From Streptomyces griseus (lineage in GTDB: Bacteria > Actinomycetota > Actinomycetes > Nanopelagicales > Nanopelagicaceae): 64,000 bases of DNA. Position numbers and translations under genes: made by a program. Below, piece by piece: positions 47,532-57,162 of the stretch. The stretch is from NCBI GenBank assembly GCA_945865365.1, contig CAMBDL010000003.1, positions 1-64,000 of the forward strand, written 5' to 3'. Position 1 is the first letter of the stretch. Every line of letters starts with the position of its first letter. The notes beneath the pieces are model-generated. The model was not told where the DNA came from and ran no database searches. It worked only from the letters and a program-made list of their open reading frames with translations.

Positions 47532-49378
47532 TATTTTTCATCTCTATCACGTTTGGCTAGTTGTTGTAGGAGATTATTGTACTCAGCTAATTCATCAGGC
47601 TTGCCCATAGCTGCAGCTCGGGCCGTATTTCGATCAATCCGGTTTGCTTCTCGTGAATCATCTTTAACCCAGCTAATAAAAGTTGCAACTAAAGCCAGAA
47701 GGATAGGGATCTCTCCCATGGCCCAGCCAAGTGAGCCGCCAGTTTTTTGGTCTGCTAATAGATCTATAAGCCATGGAGTCTGCATTGAGGCGAAATAGCC
47801 TTGATCAATAAGTGTTGTTGTGGACATTAAAGCGACCGAGAAAAATGCGTGAATGCTCATGGCTGCAAAGATAATTACGATACGTACTAAATGCGGAATG
47901 CGCCGTGGATTTGGGTCAATTCCAATAACGACATGAAAGAAGAGAATGCCTGCCAGAATGAAGTGGATATTCATAAAAAGATGGCCCGCATAGCTCTGCA
48001 TGAGGCTTCCAAATAAGTTTGTGAAGTACAGGGCAAAAATTGATCCATCAAAGAATGCCAGTGCAACTATTGGGTTAGTGTAAAAAACTGCCAACTTAGA
48101 GTGCAAGGTAGCTAGAAGCGTCCCACGCACACCTCGCTCATCTTTATTTCGTCCTTGCGGCAGAGTTCTTAGCGCTAAAGTTATTGGCGCGCCTAATACG
48201 ATGCCAATTGGCGCAATCATTCCTAAAATCATGTGAGCTACCATGTGATATGAAAATGCAAAGTGGGCATAGAGACCGAGACCACCACTTGTTGCAAAAT
48301 CTATGGCAGCGATTCCACTGGCAAATGCGACTGTTCGCCCAACTGGCCACTTGTCACCACGTCGCGTAAGAACAACTACGCCCTTTATATATAAAGCAGC
48401 GGCAGTGACAAGTAGCCCTATCATTAAAGCATCTGGCTCATAACTCATAATTAATCGACTCCATGTTGGTGGTGGTGGAGTAGTGATTCCAGCCACTGCA
48501 ATTGCAGGATCAAATTTTGGAGTTATAGGTCTAGTCGGTGCCTCGTTGGAAGATAACCACACACCCATGGCAAGTGTTGTAATCATGATCAAGGCTTCAG
48601 CGAGAATTAAGCGTGCAAAAGCCTTCCAATCAATTGATTCACGATTTGCCAAGTTCTTACGGTGCAGGTAGCCAATGGTGATGAGAATAGTTGTAGCAAC
48701 AATTTTTGCTATTACTACGTAGGCATATGCGGTACTCCACGCCTCTTTAAAATCTAGCCTTGCCCAGGCATTAACAGTGCCGCTGACTACAACAGCAATT
48801 ACTGACCATAACGCTAATTGACTAAAGCGCGGCACGGCGATTGGGCGATCTTGTGGATCAAGCAGAGCAATCGAAATTATTCCACCAACCCACAGTGATA
48901 ATCCAACAACGTGGATTACTAGTGAGCCTATTGCTAATCCATGCGACCCGCTGGATTCTGCATGGCTTTGAAAAACCGGAGCAACTAAGCCAACTAACGA
49001 GAGAATGAGAAGAAAAATGGTGGCCAGAATATGCCGGATTCGGAGTGCAAAAAACGCTACTAAAAGTGCAACGACAACTTCAAATAAAAGATACTGCCCG
49101 AGAGTAATTTGTGTTACGAATGAACGCAGCACTGTCGGATCAAGTGCAACAGATATTGATTGACCTAGAATATTTGCAAGGGTAAAGAGAATTACACCGA
49201 TTGTTCCTAGTGCCCACATAAGCGCAGAACCCCACAGCAAGCGCCTGAGTTTTAAAGACGAAGTTGAGAGCTTGCCTTCGTGATCTAGAAGTAAAAACCC
49301 CATTGAAAGTAAAGTTCCAATTGTTGCAAAGCTGCCGAGTAAAGACAGGTACTTAAAAATTGTGGAAAATGCGATCAT
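47531..49378 (-). CDS. CopD-domain / CtaG (caa3 assembly factor) fusion membrane protein
   Basis: N-term CopD-like 'GLSLWVGGIISIALL'; C-term CtaG-like 'AFSYHMVAHMILGMIAPIGIVLGAPITLALR'. Confidence 0.9.
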   Translation of the reverse strand: MIAFSTIFKYLSLLGSFATIGTLLSMGFLLLDHEGKLSTSSLKLRRLLWGSALMWALGTIGVILFTLANILGQSISVALDPTVLRSFVTQITLGQYLLFEVVVALLVAFFALRIRHILATIFLLILSLVGLVAPVFQSHAESSGSHGLAIGSLVIHVVGLSLWVGGIISIALLDPQDRPIAVPRFSQLALWSVIAVVVSGTVNAWARLDFKEAWSTAYAYVVIAKIVATTILITIGYLHRKNLANRESIDWKAFARLILAEALIMITTLAMGVWLSSNEAPTRPITPKFDPAIAVAGITTPPPPTWSRLIMSYEPDALMIGLLVTAAALYIKGVVVLTRRGDKWPVGRTVAFASGIAAIDFATSGGLGLYAHFAFSYHMVAHMILGMIAPIGIVLGAPITLALRTLPQGRNKDERGVRGTLLATLHSKLAVFYTNPIVALAFFDGSIFALYFTNLFGSLMQSYAGHLFMNIHFILAGILFFHVVIGIDPNPRRIPHLVRIVIIFAAMSIHAFFSVALMSTTTLIDQGYFASMQTPWLIDLLADQKTGGSLGWAMGEIPILLALVATFISWVKDDSREANRIDRNTARAAAMGKPDELAEYNNLLQQLAKRDRDEK

Positions 49379-49899
49379 CGATCTCTAAAGAGCTTTCGCG
49401 CATATAAAGAGAGCCCGATAAGCATGATGAAAGCGATAATAAGAATAAAGATTATAAAAACATTAGTACCCCAGCTACTACTTGCCGGCGTTTGTGACTT
49501 GGTAGGGGTTGGAGTTGGTTCACTTGGTGAAATCACACTTGGTGCTGAAAAGTTAAATGTAAAAGAGCCCTCTAACGCAGCATCGCCCTCAGAATAGAGT
49601 AGATAGCTAACTCGATAGATTCCGGTGAGAGTGAGTGAACTTAATCCGACAGTTGCGCTCACACCATCAACCATGATTGTTCCATCATCAACGCGAGTGC
49701 CTTCTGGATCAGTGACTATTAACTCATTTGCATCTGGCAATAGCGCAATTTGTGTCGTAAGAGTTACTGAAGTGGGCGCAGATGTAAGACTAGAGCCGCT
49801 GATGGGATTGGTCGTAATTAAGGAGTTTGCAGTTGCACTTGCCATACCAAAGTATGCAAAAACAATCAGAAAAGCCGAGATCCGCTTAATTTTCATCAC
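49375..49899 (-). CDS. CopC-domain copper-resistance protein with C-terminal TM
   Basis: Signal peptide, 'TTNPISGSSLTSAPTSVTLTTQIAL...GIYRVSYLLYSEGDAALEGSFTFNF'. Confidence 0.87.
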   Translation of the reverse strand: MMKIKRISAFLIVFAYFGMASATANSLITTNPISGSSLTSAPTSVTLTTQIALLPDANELIVTDPEGTRVDDGTIMVDGVSATVGLSSLTLTGIYRVSYLLYSEGDAALEGSFTFNFSAPSVISPSEPTPTPTKSQTPASSSWGTNVFIIFILIIAFIMLIGLSLYARKLFRDR

Positions 49900-49996
49900 A
49901 AACTCCTGCCTTTCTAGCCTCGATTCGCACCTATCGTCTCACTTCTTTAGACTTGCTTTCTACCCCCGCTAGGGTGCAATTCAGATCGGAGCAAGG

Positions 49997-50230
49997 ATGC
50001 CTACATATCAATATGCATGCAACACCTGTGCCCATGAGTTCGAGGCCATCCAATCCTTCTCTGATGATTCGCTGACGCACTGCCCGCAGTGTCAGGGGGA
50101 GATCAGAAAGGTTTATACCGCTGTTGGGGTAGTTTTTAAAGGTTCAGGATTTTATAAAACAGATTCAGTAGTAAATAAAACAACGACACCTACCCCAGCG
50201 CCTACGCCTCCGGCGCCAAAGACTGATTAA
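49997..50230 (+). CDS. FmdB-family zinc-ribbon protein
   Basis: 'MPTYQYACNTCAHEFEAIQSFSDDSLTHCPQCQGEIRKVYTAVGVVFKGSGFYKTD'. Confidence 0.95.
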   Translation: MPTYQYACNTCAHEFEAIQSFSDDSLTHCPQCQGEIRKVYTAVGVVFKGSGFYKTDSVVNKTTTPTPAPTPPAPKTD

Positions 50231-50343
50231 TCCTCGTGATGCGGTGGTTTATCTGACTTAATTTCTTCTTCGCGCCGAGCTTGTTCGGCAGCTGCTTCGG
50301 GGTCGATCTCGTCTGAAGTAACTGAAGGGAAGAGATCGCTCAT
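50227..50343 (-). CDS. Small acidic protein (38 aa)
   Basis: MSDLFPSVTSDEIDPEAAAEQARREEEIKSDKPPHHED* read manually; convergent with fmdB; below track length cutoff. Confidence 0.5.
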   Translation of the reverse strand: MSDLFPSVTSDEIDPEAAAEQARREEEIKSDKPPHHED

Positions 50344-50377
50344 ATCAATATTCTAGCGCTAGTGGAGGAAGTACGTC

Positions 50378-52483
50378 GTGTTTGAGAATTTAGGTAAGTT
50401 CATTGTTAGGCGCAGCAAGGTAGTGCTTCTGCTATTTGTTCTAATGACTTTATTTGCAGGTGGAGTTGGCTCCCTTGTATTTGGAACTCTCGATAGTGGT
50501 GGCTATTCCGATAAAAACAGTGAGTCCGCCAAAGCCACTGAATACATCATCAATAAATTCAATGTCCAAGAGCCAATTGTTACTCTGGTGGTTGATTCAA
50601 CAATTGGTGTCAATGATCCAGGCGTTGCCACAAAAGCTGCCGCCCTAGAACAAGAGATTCTTAACGTCCAGGGAGTTTCAAAGACATTCTCTTACTGGTC
50701 TACCGGTGGTGCTTCTACAATGCGATCGACCGATGGCAAAGCTGGCTTCATTCTAGTTTATGCCGATTTAAAAGCCGATGACTGGGATGGATTCCAATCT
50801 CTGGGAAATAGCATTCAATCGCGCTTTGATGGTAAGTACAAAGGTCTCGACGTATATGCCGGGGGTGCTGGCGTCATTACCCACGCAATTAACCACAAGA
50901 TTGAAAAAGATTTACTCCTTGCAGAATTTATTGCAATTCCACTTACTTTTCTCCTTTTGCTCTTTGTCTTTGGTGCCATGGTCGCATCGGCAATGCCACT
51001 TTTTGTTGGCGTGAGTGCAATCTTGGGCTCGTTCCTCCTTATATTTTTAATTAGCCAATTCACGAGCGTGAGCGTCTTTGCTTTGAACCTCATTACCGGT
51101 CTTGGATTAGGTCTTGGAATCGATTATGCGCTACTGATGGTCAATCGTTTTCGTGAAGAGCTTCATCACGGTAAAAGCGTTGAAGATTCGGTGGTTATCA
51201 CCGTTGCAACTGCGGGAAAGACGGTCTTTTATTCAGGACTCACTGTTCTGGTTACGATGGCATCAATGTTATTTTTTCCACTCGATTTTTTGAAGTCCTT
51301 TGGTTACGCTGGTATCGCAGTAATTTCAATGGCAATAATCGGTGCAGTATGTGCACTTCCCGCACTTTTAGCTTTGCTAGGTGAAAAAGTTGATAAGGGT
51401 GTCGTTCGAAGAAGTGCAATTACTCCTAAGGAAGATGGTCGTTGGGCTCAGACTGCGCGAACCGTTATGCGCCGTCCAATTCCAGTGGTGGTCGCTGCAG
51501 TGACAATCCTTGGAATCATGGCACTGCCTGTGCTCAATATCGCTTTTGCCCAGATTGATTCTCGCGTTTTACCCGCAACTGATCGTGCCGCGATTTCTTC
51601 ACAAGTGATTGAGACTCGCTTCGATGGCTTAGTAGGAAGCCCCATAGAGGTTGTAGTGCCTAATGGTGTTGGCCAGGAAAGTGAAATCTCAAGCTTTCTT
51701 AACAGAGTAAAAAATGTAGATGGCATCGTACGAGTAGGTGCAATTGAAACTTATGGCAGAGATATTCGCGTTCAAGTTATTTCATCTATCGCATCACGTA
51801 GCACTGCATCAGAGAGAGTTATCCATGAGATTCGCGCCTTGGATAAACCAAGTGGAACCCTTATTGGAGGCTCAGCAGCCGACTTTACCGATTCACAAGA
51901 TGGTATTGCAAGCAAACTTCCCTTTGCATTAGGTTGGATTGCACTGACGGTCTTGATTTTAATCTTTATCTTTACGGGCTCAATCATCCTTCCATTTAAG
52001 GCAATAATCCTCAATGCTCTCTCGTTATGCGCCACATTAGGTGTAATCACATGGATATTTATCGACGGCCATTTAAAGTGGCTCGTTGGTGATTTCACAG
52101 TTACGGGTACTTTAGATACGGGCTCTGTGATCCTAGTTGCTGTTGTTGTGTTTGGACTTTCAATGGACTACGAACTATTTCTACTCTCACGTATTCGCGA
52201 AGAGCATCTGAGCGGTAAGAGTAATGTTGAATCTGTTGCCGTTGGCTTACAGCGTTCGGCCCGAATTATTACTGCCGCTGCACTTCTCTTAGCTGCTGTC
52301 TTTGCAACTTTTGTAACAAGTGGTGTTACCTCGATTAAAATGCTCGGTTTTGGTGTTGCACTTGCAGTTCTACTTGATGCAACATTGGTTCGTGCATTAT
52401 TGGTGCCAGCACTTATGCGCTTATTTGGTGAACGTAACTGGTGGGCGCCAGAGTGGATGCAGCGCTTTACCTTAAAACACTAA
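50378..52483 (+). CDS. MMPL-family (RND-like) transporter
   Basis: 701 aa, 'GLGLGIDYALLMVNRFREEL', 'VFGLSMDYELFLLSRIREEH'. Confidence 0.95.
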   Translation: MFENLGKFIVRRSKVVLLLFVLMTLFAGGVGSLVFGTLDSGGYSDKNSESAKATEYIINKFNVQEPIVTLVVDSTIGVNDPGVATKAAALEQEILNVQGVSKTFSYWSTGGASTMRSTDGKAGFILVYADLKADDWDGFQSLGNSIQSRFDGKYKGLDVYAGGAGVITHAINHKIEKDLLLAEFIAIPLTFLLLLFVFGAMVASAMPLFVGVSAILGSFLLIFLISQFTSVSVFALNLITGLGLGLGIDYALLMVNRFREELHHGKSVEDSVVITVATAGKTVFYSGLTVLVTMASMLFFPLDFLKSFGYAGIAVISMAIIGAVCALPALLALLGEKVDKGVVRRSAITPKEDGRWAQTARTVMRRPIPVVVAAVTILGIMALPVLNIAFAQIDSRVLPATDRAAISSQVIETRFDGLVGSPIEVVVPNGVGQESEISSFLNRVKNVDGIVRVGAIETYGRDIRVQVISSIASRSTASERVIHEIRALDKPSGTLIGGSAADFTDSQDGIASKLPFALGWIALTVLILIFIFTGSIILPFKAIILNALSLCATLGVITWIFIDGHLKWLVGDFTVTGTLDTGSVILVAVVVFGLSMDYELFLLSRIREEHLSGKSNVESVAVGLQRSARIITAAALLLAAVFATFVTSGVTSIKMLGFGVALAVLLDATLVRALLVPALMRLFGERNWWAPEWMQRFTLKH

Positions 52484-52484
52484 G

Positions 52485-52557
52485 TGTCCCCGGCGGGAGT
52501 TGAACCTGCGACCTACCGCTTAGGAGGCGGTTGCTCTATCCACTGAGCTACGGGGAC
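52485..52557 (-). tRNA. tRNA-Arg(CCT)
   Basis: GTCCCCG...ACCGC CTCCTAA GCGGT...CGGGGAC A. Confidence 0.92.
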
Positions 52558-52649
52558 CTACATAGAGGGCAATCTTGTCATGGATTAATCCCCACATTAG
52601 ACTCAAGAATCTAACGAAAAGGATGTTATTTCCTCATGAGAGGCCAACA

Positions 52650-53876
52650 ATGAAAGCGCTAGTTATAGGCGCGGGCGGAGTTGGCGCAGCAATAGTCAAT
52701 ATCGCCTCACGCAAAAGCTTTATTACATCAATGGTGGTTGCAGATCGAACTCTGTCTCGAGCCGAGGGCGCAGTAGCACGGGTCAAAGATTCACGTTTTT
52801 CTGCCGCTGAAGTCAACGCCGCAGAGTTAGAAGATCTGCGCGCCTTAATCCGAAAAGTCAAGCCTGACGTTGTTATCAATGCGGTGGATCCACGATTTGT
52901 TATGCCGATCTTTCTTGCATGTGAAATTGAAAATATTAATTACATTGATATGGCCATGTCGCTGTCGCGTCCACACCCTCACTATCCAAACTCTGAAACT
53001 GGTGTAAAGCTAGGCGATGAACAGTTTGCGCGCGATTGGAACTGGAAAGAGCGCGATATCTTCGCCTTAGTCGGAATGGGCATTGAACCTGGTATGAGCG
53101 ATGTCTTCGCCCGTTACGCGTCAGACCATCTCTTTAGCCGATTAGATTCAATAACAATTATGGATGGCTCTAATTTAACGGTGGAGGGCTACGACTTTGC
53201 CCCATCATTTTCAATTTGGACAACTATTGAAGAGTGTTTAAATCCACCATTGGTTTGGGAGGACGGTCGCGGCTGGTTTACTACTGAACCATTTAGTGAA
53301 ATCGAAATCTTTGACTTTCCGGAAGGAATTGGACCGGTCGAGTGTGTCAACGTAGAGCATGAAGAAGTAGTTTTGATTCCACAAAAAGTTGATGCTAAGA
53401 AAGTTAACTTCAAGTATGGCTTAGGCGCGCAGTTCATCACAACGTTGAAGACAATTCATATGTTAGGCATGGATCGCAAAGAGAGTGTTGATGTTCAGGG
53501 AATTTCAGTTTCACCGCGTGACTTGCTTGCAGCCTCGCTTCCAGATCCAGCAACCCTTGGCTCGCGTATGAAAGGTAAGACTTGTGCTGGTGCTTTAGTA
53601 AAGGGCCTCAATAAAGCGGGTCAACCCTATGCATGTTATTTGTATAACGTCGTTGATAATGAGTGGTCAATGAAAAATTATGGAGATCAAGCCGTGGTCT
53701 GGCAGACCGCAATTAATCCAATTATTGCGATGGAGTTGATCCATACTGGAATCTGGAAACCCGAAGGTGTTGCAGGTCCAGAGTGGTTTGAGGCAAAGCC
53801 TTTCTTAGACTTACTAGAATCTTATGGAACTGAGTGGAAGATTCGCGATGAGGATCCAGCTGGAATCGTTATTTAA
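52650..53876 (+). CDS. Saccharopine dehydrogenase-family oxidoreductase
   Basis: 'MKALVIGAGGVGAAIVNIASRKSFITSMVVADRTLSRAEGAVARV'. Confidence 0.92.
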   Translation: MKALVIGAGGVGAAIVNIASRKSFITSMVVADRTLSRAEGAVARVKDSRFSAAEVNAAELEDLRALIRKVKPDVVINAVDPRFVMPIFLACEIENINYIDMAMSLSRPHPHYPNSETGVKLGDEQFARDWNWKERDIFALVGMGIEPGMSDVFARYASDHLFSRLDSITIMDGSNLTVEGYDFAPSFSIWTTIEECLNPPLVWEDGRGWFTTEPFSEIEIFDFPEGIGPVECVNVEHEEVVLIPQKVDAKKVNFKYGLGAQFITTLKTIHMLGMDRKESVDVQGISVSPRDLLAASLPDPATLGSRMKGKTCAGALVKGLNKAGQPYACYLYNVVDNEWSMKNYGDQAVVWQTAINPIIAMELIHTGIWKPEGVAGPEWFEAKPFLDLLESYGTEWKIRDEDPAGIVI

Positions 53877-55547
53877 ATGAAGAGAGAGTTCGATGTACTC
53901 ATCATCGGTTCTGGTTTTGGTGGCTCAGTCTCTGCCCTTCGCCTGCGTGAAAAGGGCTACAGCGTTGCAGTATTAGAGGCTGGACGCCGCTTTGAGGACA
54001 GAGATTTTCCTAAAACATCCTGGCGACTTCGCAAGTTTCTCTTTGCGCCAGCATTAGGTTGTTACGGGATCCAACGAATTCATGTTTTACCCGACGTTTT
54101 AGTTTTGGCGGGTGCTGGAGTCGGCGGCGGTTCATTGGTCTATGCAAATACTTTGTATCAACCGGGCGACGAATACTTTAAAGACCCACACTGGTCAGGT
54201 ATTACGGATTGGAAATCTGAACTAGAGCCTTGGTTTGACCAAGCACGACGCATGCTAGGTGTTATAGAGAATCCTTACTTTTCTCCAAGTGATCGAGCCA
54301 TGAAAGATGTTGCCGATGAGATGGGTGTGGGGCATACATTTCAAATGGCACCAGTGGGAATTTTTTTTGGAGAAGGTCAAGGTATCAAATCAGCCGATCC
54401 TTTCTTTGGTGGCGTGGGTCCTGAACGCAGTGGTTGTCAGCAATGTGGTGCATGCATGACTGGCTGTCAATTCAATGCAAAAAATACTTTGCCGAAGAAT
54501 TATTTAGGATTAGCTGAATCTGCAGGTGCAAAGGTTTTCCCAATGACTACCGTTAAGTCACTTAAGGAAAATGAAGATGCCACGTGGGAAATTAGTGCAG
54601 TAAAAACCAATGACCCATATGCAACGATAGTAAAATTTAAAGCAGATTACGTGATAGTTGCTGCAGGCACTTTTAATACTCAGAAGCTTTTGCATGACAT
54701 GAAGCGAAAAAATCTGCCAAAATTATCTGACCACCTTGGAAAGCTCTCGCGCACAAATAGTGAAGCCCTCACTGGCGCTATGATGAAGGACACCACAATA
54801 GATTTTAGCCAAGGTAGCGCAATTACTTCTTCATTCTTTCCTGATGAGCACACACACATTGAGCCCGTTCGCTATGGCAAGGGCAGCAACTTCATGGGGC
54901 TTATGCAAACAATTATGACTGAAGGTTACGATTCAAAAACTCGGCGCAGACATTGGTTAAAGCAGTTTGTAGCTAACCCGGCATTGCTTGGAAAGATTCT
55001 CAATGTGCGCCGTTGGAGTCAGCGCACTGTTATCGCTTTGACTATGCAAAATGTTGATTCATCTGTAACCGTGCGCGGCAAACGCGGGCTGTTTGGTTGG
55101 CGCTTAACCTCGACTAACGACCCTCTCAAACCTAACGCCACGTATATTCCTGCAGCTAATGAAGTAGTAAGGCGTATCGCCGAAAAACATGGTGGCATCG
55201 CTGGTGGCCATATTGGTGATTTGATCGATGCGCCTTTTACCGCTCACTTTGTGGGTGGCTGTGTCATTGGTGATACATCTGAAAATGGCGTCATTGATCC
55301 ATACCATCGCGTATACAACTATCCGACTTTGCACATTATTGATGGCTCAACAATCACGGCTAACTTGGGAGTTAATCCATCGCTGACAATTACAGCCCAG
55401 GCCGAACGTGCAGTGTCGCTGTGGCCTAATAAAGGTGAGATAGATTTACGTCCGGTGCAAGGCCAAGAATACAAGCGGTTATCCCCAACTGCTCCGCATA
55501 ATCCCTTTGTTCCAAGCGGTGCAATTGGTCAACTAAAAATTAATTAG
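53877..55547 (+). CDS. GMC-family oxidoreductase (cholesterol-oxidase-like)
   Basis: 'FDVLIIGSGFGGSVSALRLREKGYSVAVLEAGRRFEDRDFPKT', 'DGSTITANLGVNPSLTITAQAERA'. Confidence 0.93.
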   Translation: MKREFDVLIIGSGFGGSVSALRLREKGYSVAVLEAGRRFEDRDFPKTSWRLRKFLFAPALGCYGIQRIHVLPDVLVLAGAGVGGGSLVYANTLYQPGDEYFKDPHWSGITDWKSELEPWFDQARRMLGVIENPYFSPSDRAMKDVADEMGVGHTFQMAPVGIFFGEGQGIKSADPFFGGVGPERSGCQQCGACMTGCQFNAKNTLPKNYLGLAESAGAKVFPMTTVKSLKENEDATWEISAVKTNDPYATIVKFKADYVIVAAGTFNTQKLLHDMKRKNLPKLSDHLGKLSRTNSEALTGAMMKDTTIDFSQGSAITSSFFPDEHTHIEPVRYGKGSNFMGLMQTIMTEGYDSKTRRRHWLKQFVANPALLGKILNVRRWSQRTVIALTMQNVDSSVTVRGKRGLFGWRLTSTNDPLKPNATYIPAANEVVRRIAEKHGGIAGGHIGDLIDAPFTAHFVGGCVIGDTSENGVIDPYHRVYNYPTLHIIDGSTITANLGVNPSLTITAQAERAVSLWPNKGEIDLRPVQGQEYKRLSPTAPHNPFVPSGAIGQLKIN

Positions 55548-55554
55548 GAGAAAA

Positions 55555-56325
55555 ATGCAGAGCTGGGCATTAGTTACTGGAGCAACATCTGGAATTGGTG
55601 AGAGCTTTACTCGCCTACTTGCTGCAAACAATTACAACATTGTTTTAGTTGCACGAGATGTTAATCGCCTGAATGAACGGGCTCAAGCGCTGGAATCAAA
55701 GTTTGGAGTAAAGACCCAGATACTTCAAGCCGATTTGGCTACAGAAGTTGGGTGTGCACTGATCGAAGAATTTGTATTCAATAACCAGATCGATGTCTTA
55801 ATCAACAATGCTGGCTTTGGAATCAATAAGTCATTCACCACCAGTGGCTTAGCGATCGAACAAGAGATGTTGAATGTCTTAGTACGCACGCCCATGCGCC
55901 TTATGCACTGCGTTCTACCTTCAATGAAGGCGCGTGACAAGGGAATCATTATTAATGTCTCCTCCGTTGCAGGCTGGATCGCTGGAGGTACTTATAGTGC
56001 CTCGAAGTCATATCTGACGGTGCTCTCAGAGTCGCTTAATACCGAGCTTGCCGCTACAAAAATTCGTGTCAGCGCTTTGTGTCCCGGCTTTACTCGCACC
56101 GAGTTTCATCAAAGAGGCAGAATGTCGATGAAAGGCTTGCCAGTGTTCATGTGGCTAGATGCCGATGCGCTAGTAGCCAAGTCATGGAGCGAGGCCCTGG
56201 CAGGTAAGGCGGTCTCGGTTCCAGGTTGGCAATATAAACTCCTGACATTCATCATCTATTTACTGCCACGGCCATTTATTAGAAAAATAGGAATGAATGT
56301 GCGCGTTAAGCAGCGCACTCCTTGA
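55555..56325 (+). CDS. Short-chain dehydrogenase/reductase
   Basis: 'ALVTGATSGIGESF', 'VLINNAGFGINKSF', 'YSASKSYL'. Confidence 0.95.
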   Translation: MQSWALVTGATSGIGESFTRLLAANNYNIVLVARDVNRLNERAQALESKFGVKTQILQADLATEVGCALIEEFVFNNQIDVLINNAGFGINKSFTTSGLAIEQEMLNVLVRTPMRLMHCVLPSMKARDKGIIINVSSVAGWIAGGTYSASKSYLTVLSESLNTELAATKIRVSALCPGFTRTEFHQRGRMSMKGLPVFMWLDADALVAKSWSEALAGKAVSVPGWQYKLLTFIIYLLPRPFIRKIGMNVRVKQRTP

Positions 56326-56433
56326 TTGGGTGAGCTGGATTCACCGCGATTCTTAAGGTATGAGGCGATTTTAACAGGATATTTTCAGGCAAATTTCGCT
56401 ACGATTGCTAAATACTAAGTGGAGGTTTTTATC

Positions 56434-57075
56434 ATGCGTAAGTTAGCAACTCTTGGCACTATCTTATTTTTTGCTGTAAGCGTGATAATTGCACCTCCCG
56501 CTTCTGCTGCCGTCAAGATTAGTAATGGTGTTGCATGCACTAAATCTGGATCGATTAAAAAGACAAGCAACGGCAAATATAAGTGCGGCAAGAATCCACT
56601 ATCTACTAGTAAAAAATTGACATGGCTGTCAATAGACTGTCTGACAATGGCTAATGGTTACAACAAAGCAAAATCAATGTTACCCGCTGCAAAAATTGCA
56701 ACAGATAAAACTGTCGCTAATTTTGATGCTGATATTCAAAACCAAAAATTAGTGCTTGAAACAACGTTGGTCAAAATTGAACTTTATAAAGTTAAAATGG
56801 CGGATTCCATGGCAAAACTTGCCGCATTGAAAGCCGATACGGCAAATCTAACAAAGAATAAAAACAACATCGATTCCTACCAGCGGGCTGTAACCTCCTG
56901 GAATAGTGCTATCGCAAGTCTTACAAAGATCACAGGTCCCACTGGTGACGTACAACGTGCGATTAATCGCATAACTAGCTTTAAAACCACAGCGCTAGCC
57001 TCTTATGGTGGAATTAAGGTCGATCTAGCAAATAGTTTAACCACCACAAAACTAATGTGTAGCAAGGGTCTCTAA
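56434..57075 (+). CDS. Exported coiled-coil protein of unknown function
   Basis: Signal peptide MRKLATLGTILFFAVSVIIAPPASAAVKISNGVACTKSGSIKKTSNGKYKCGKNPL. Confidence 0.8.
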   Translation: MRKLATLGTILFFAVSVIIAPPASAAVKISNGVACTKSGSIKKTSNGKYKCGKNPLSTSKKLTWLSIDCLTMANGYNKAKSMLPAAKIATDKTVANFDADIQNQKLVLETTLVKIELYKVKMADSMAKLAALKADTANLTKNKNNIDSYQRAVTSWNSAIASLTKITGPTGDVQRAINRITSFKTTALASYGGIKVDLANSLTTTKLMCSKGL

Positions 57076-57162
57076 AGAGCTTTCTTGTAACTACCGCCTT
57101 CCATCAAGAGGGTGGGGCTTTCCCTATGTGGATTTCTCAATACTCTGACTTAGATTGCATAG

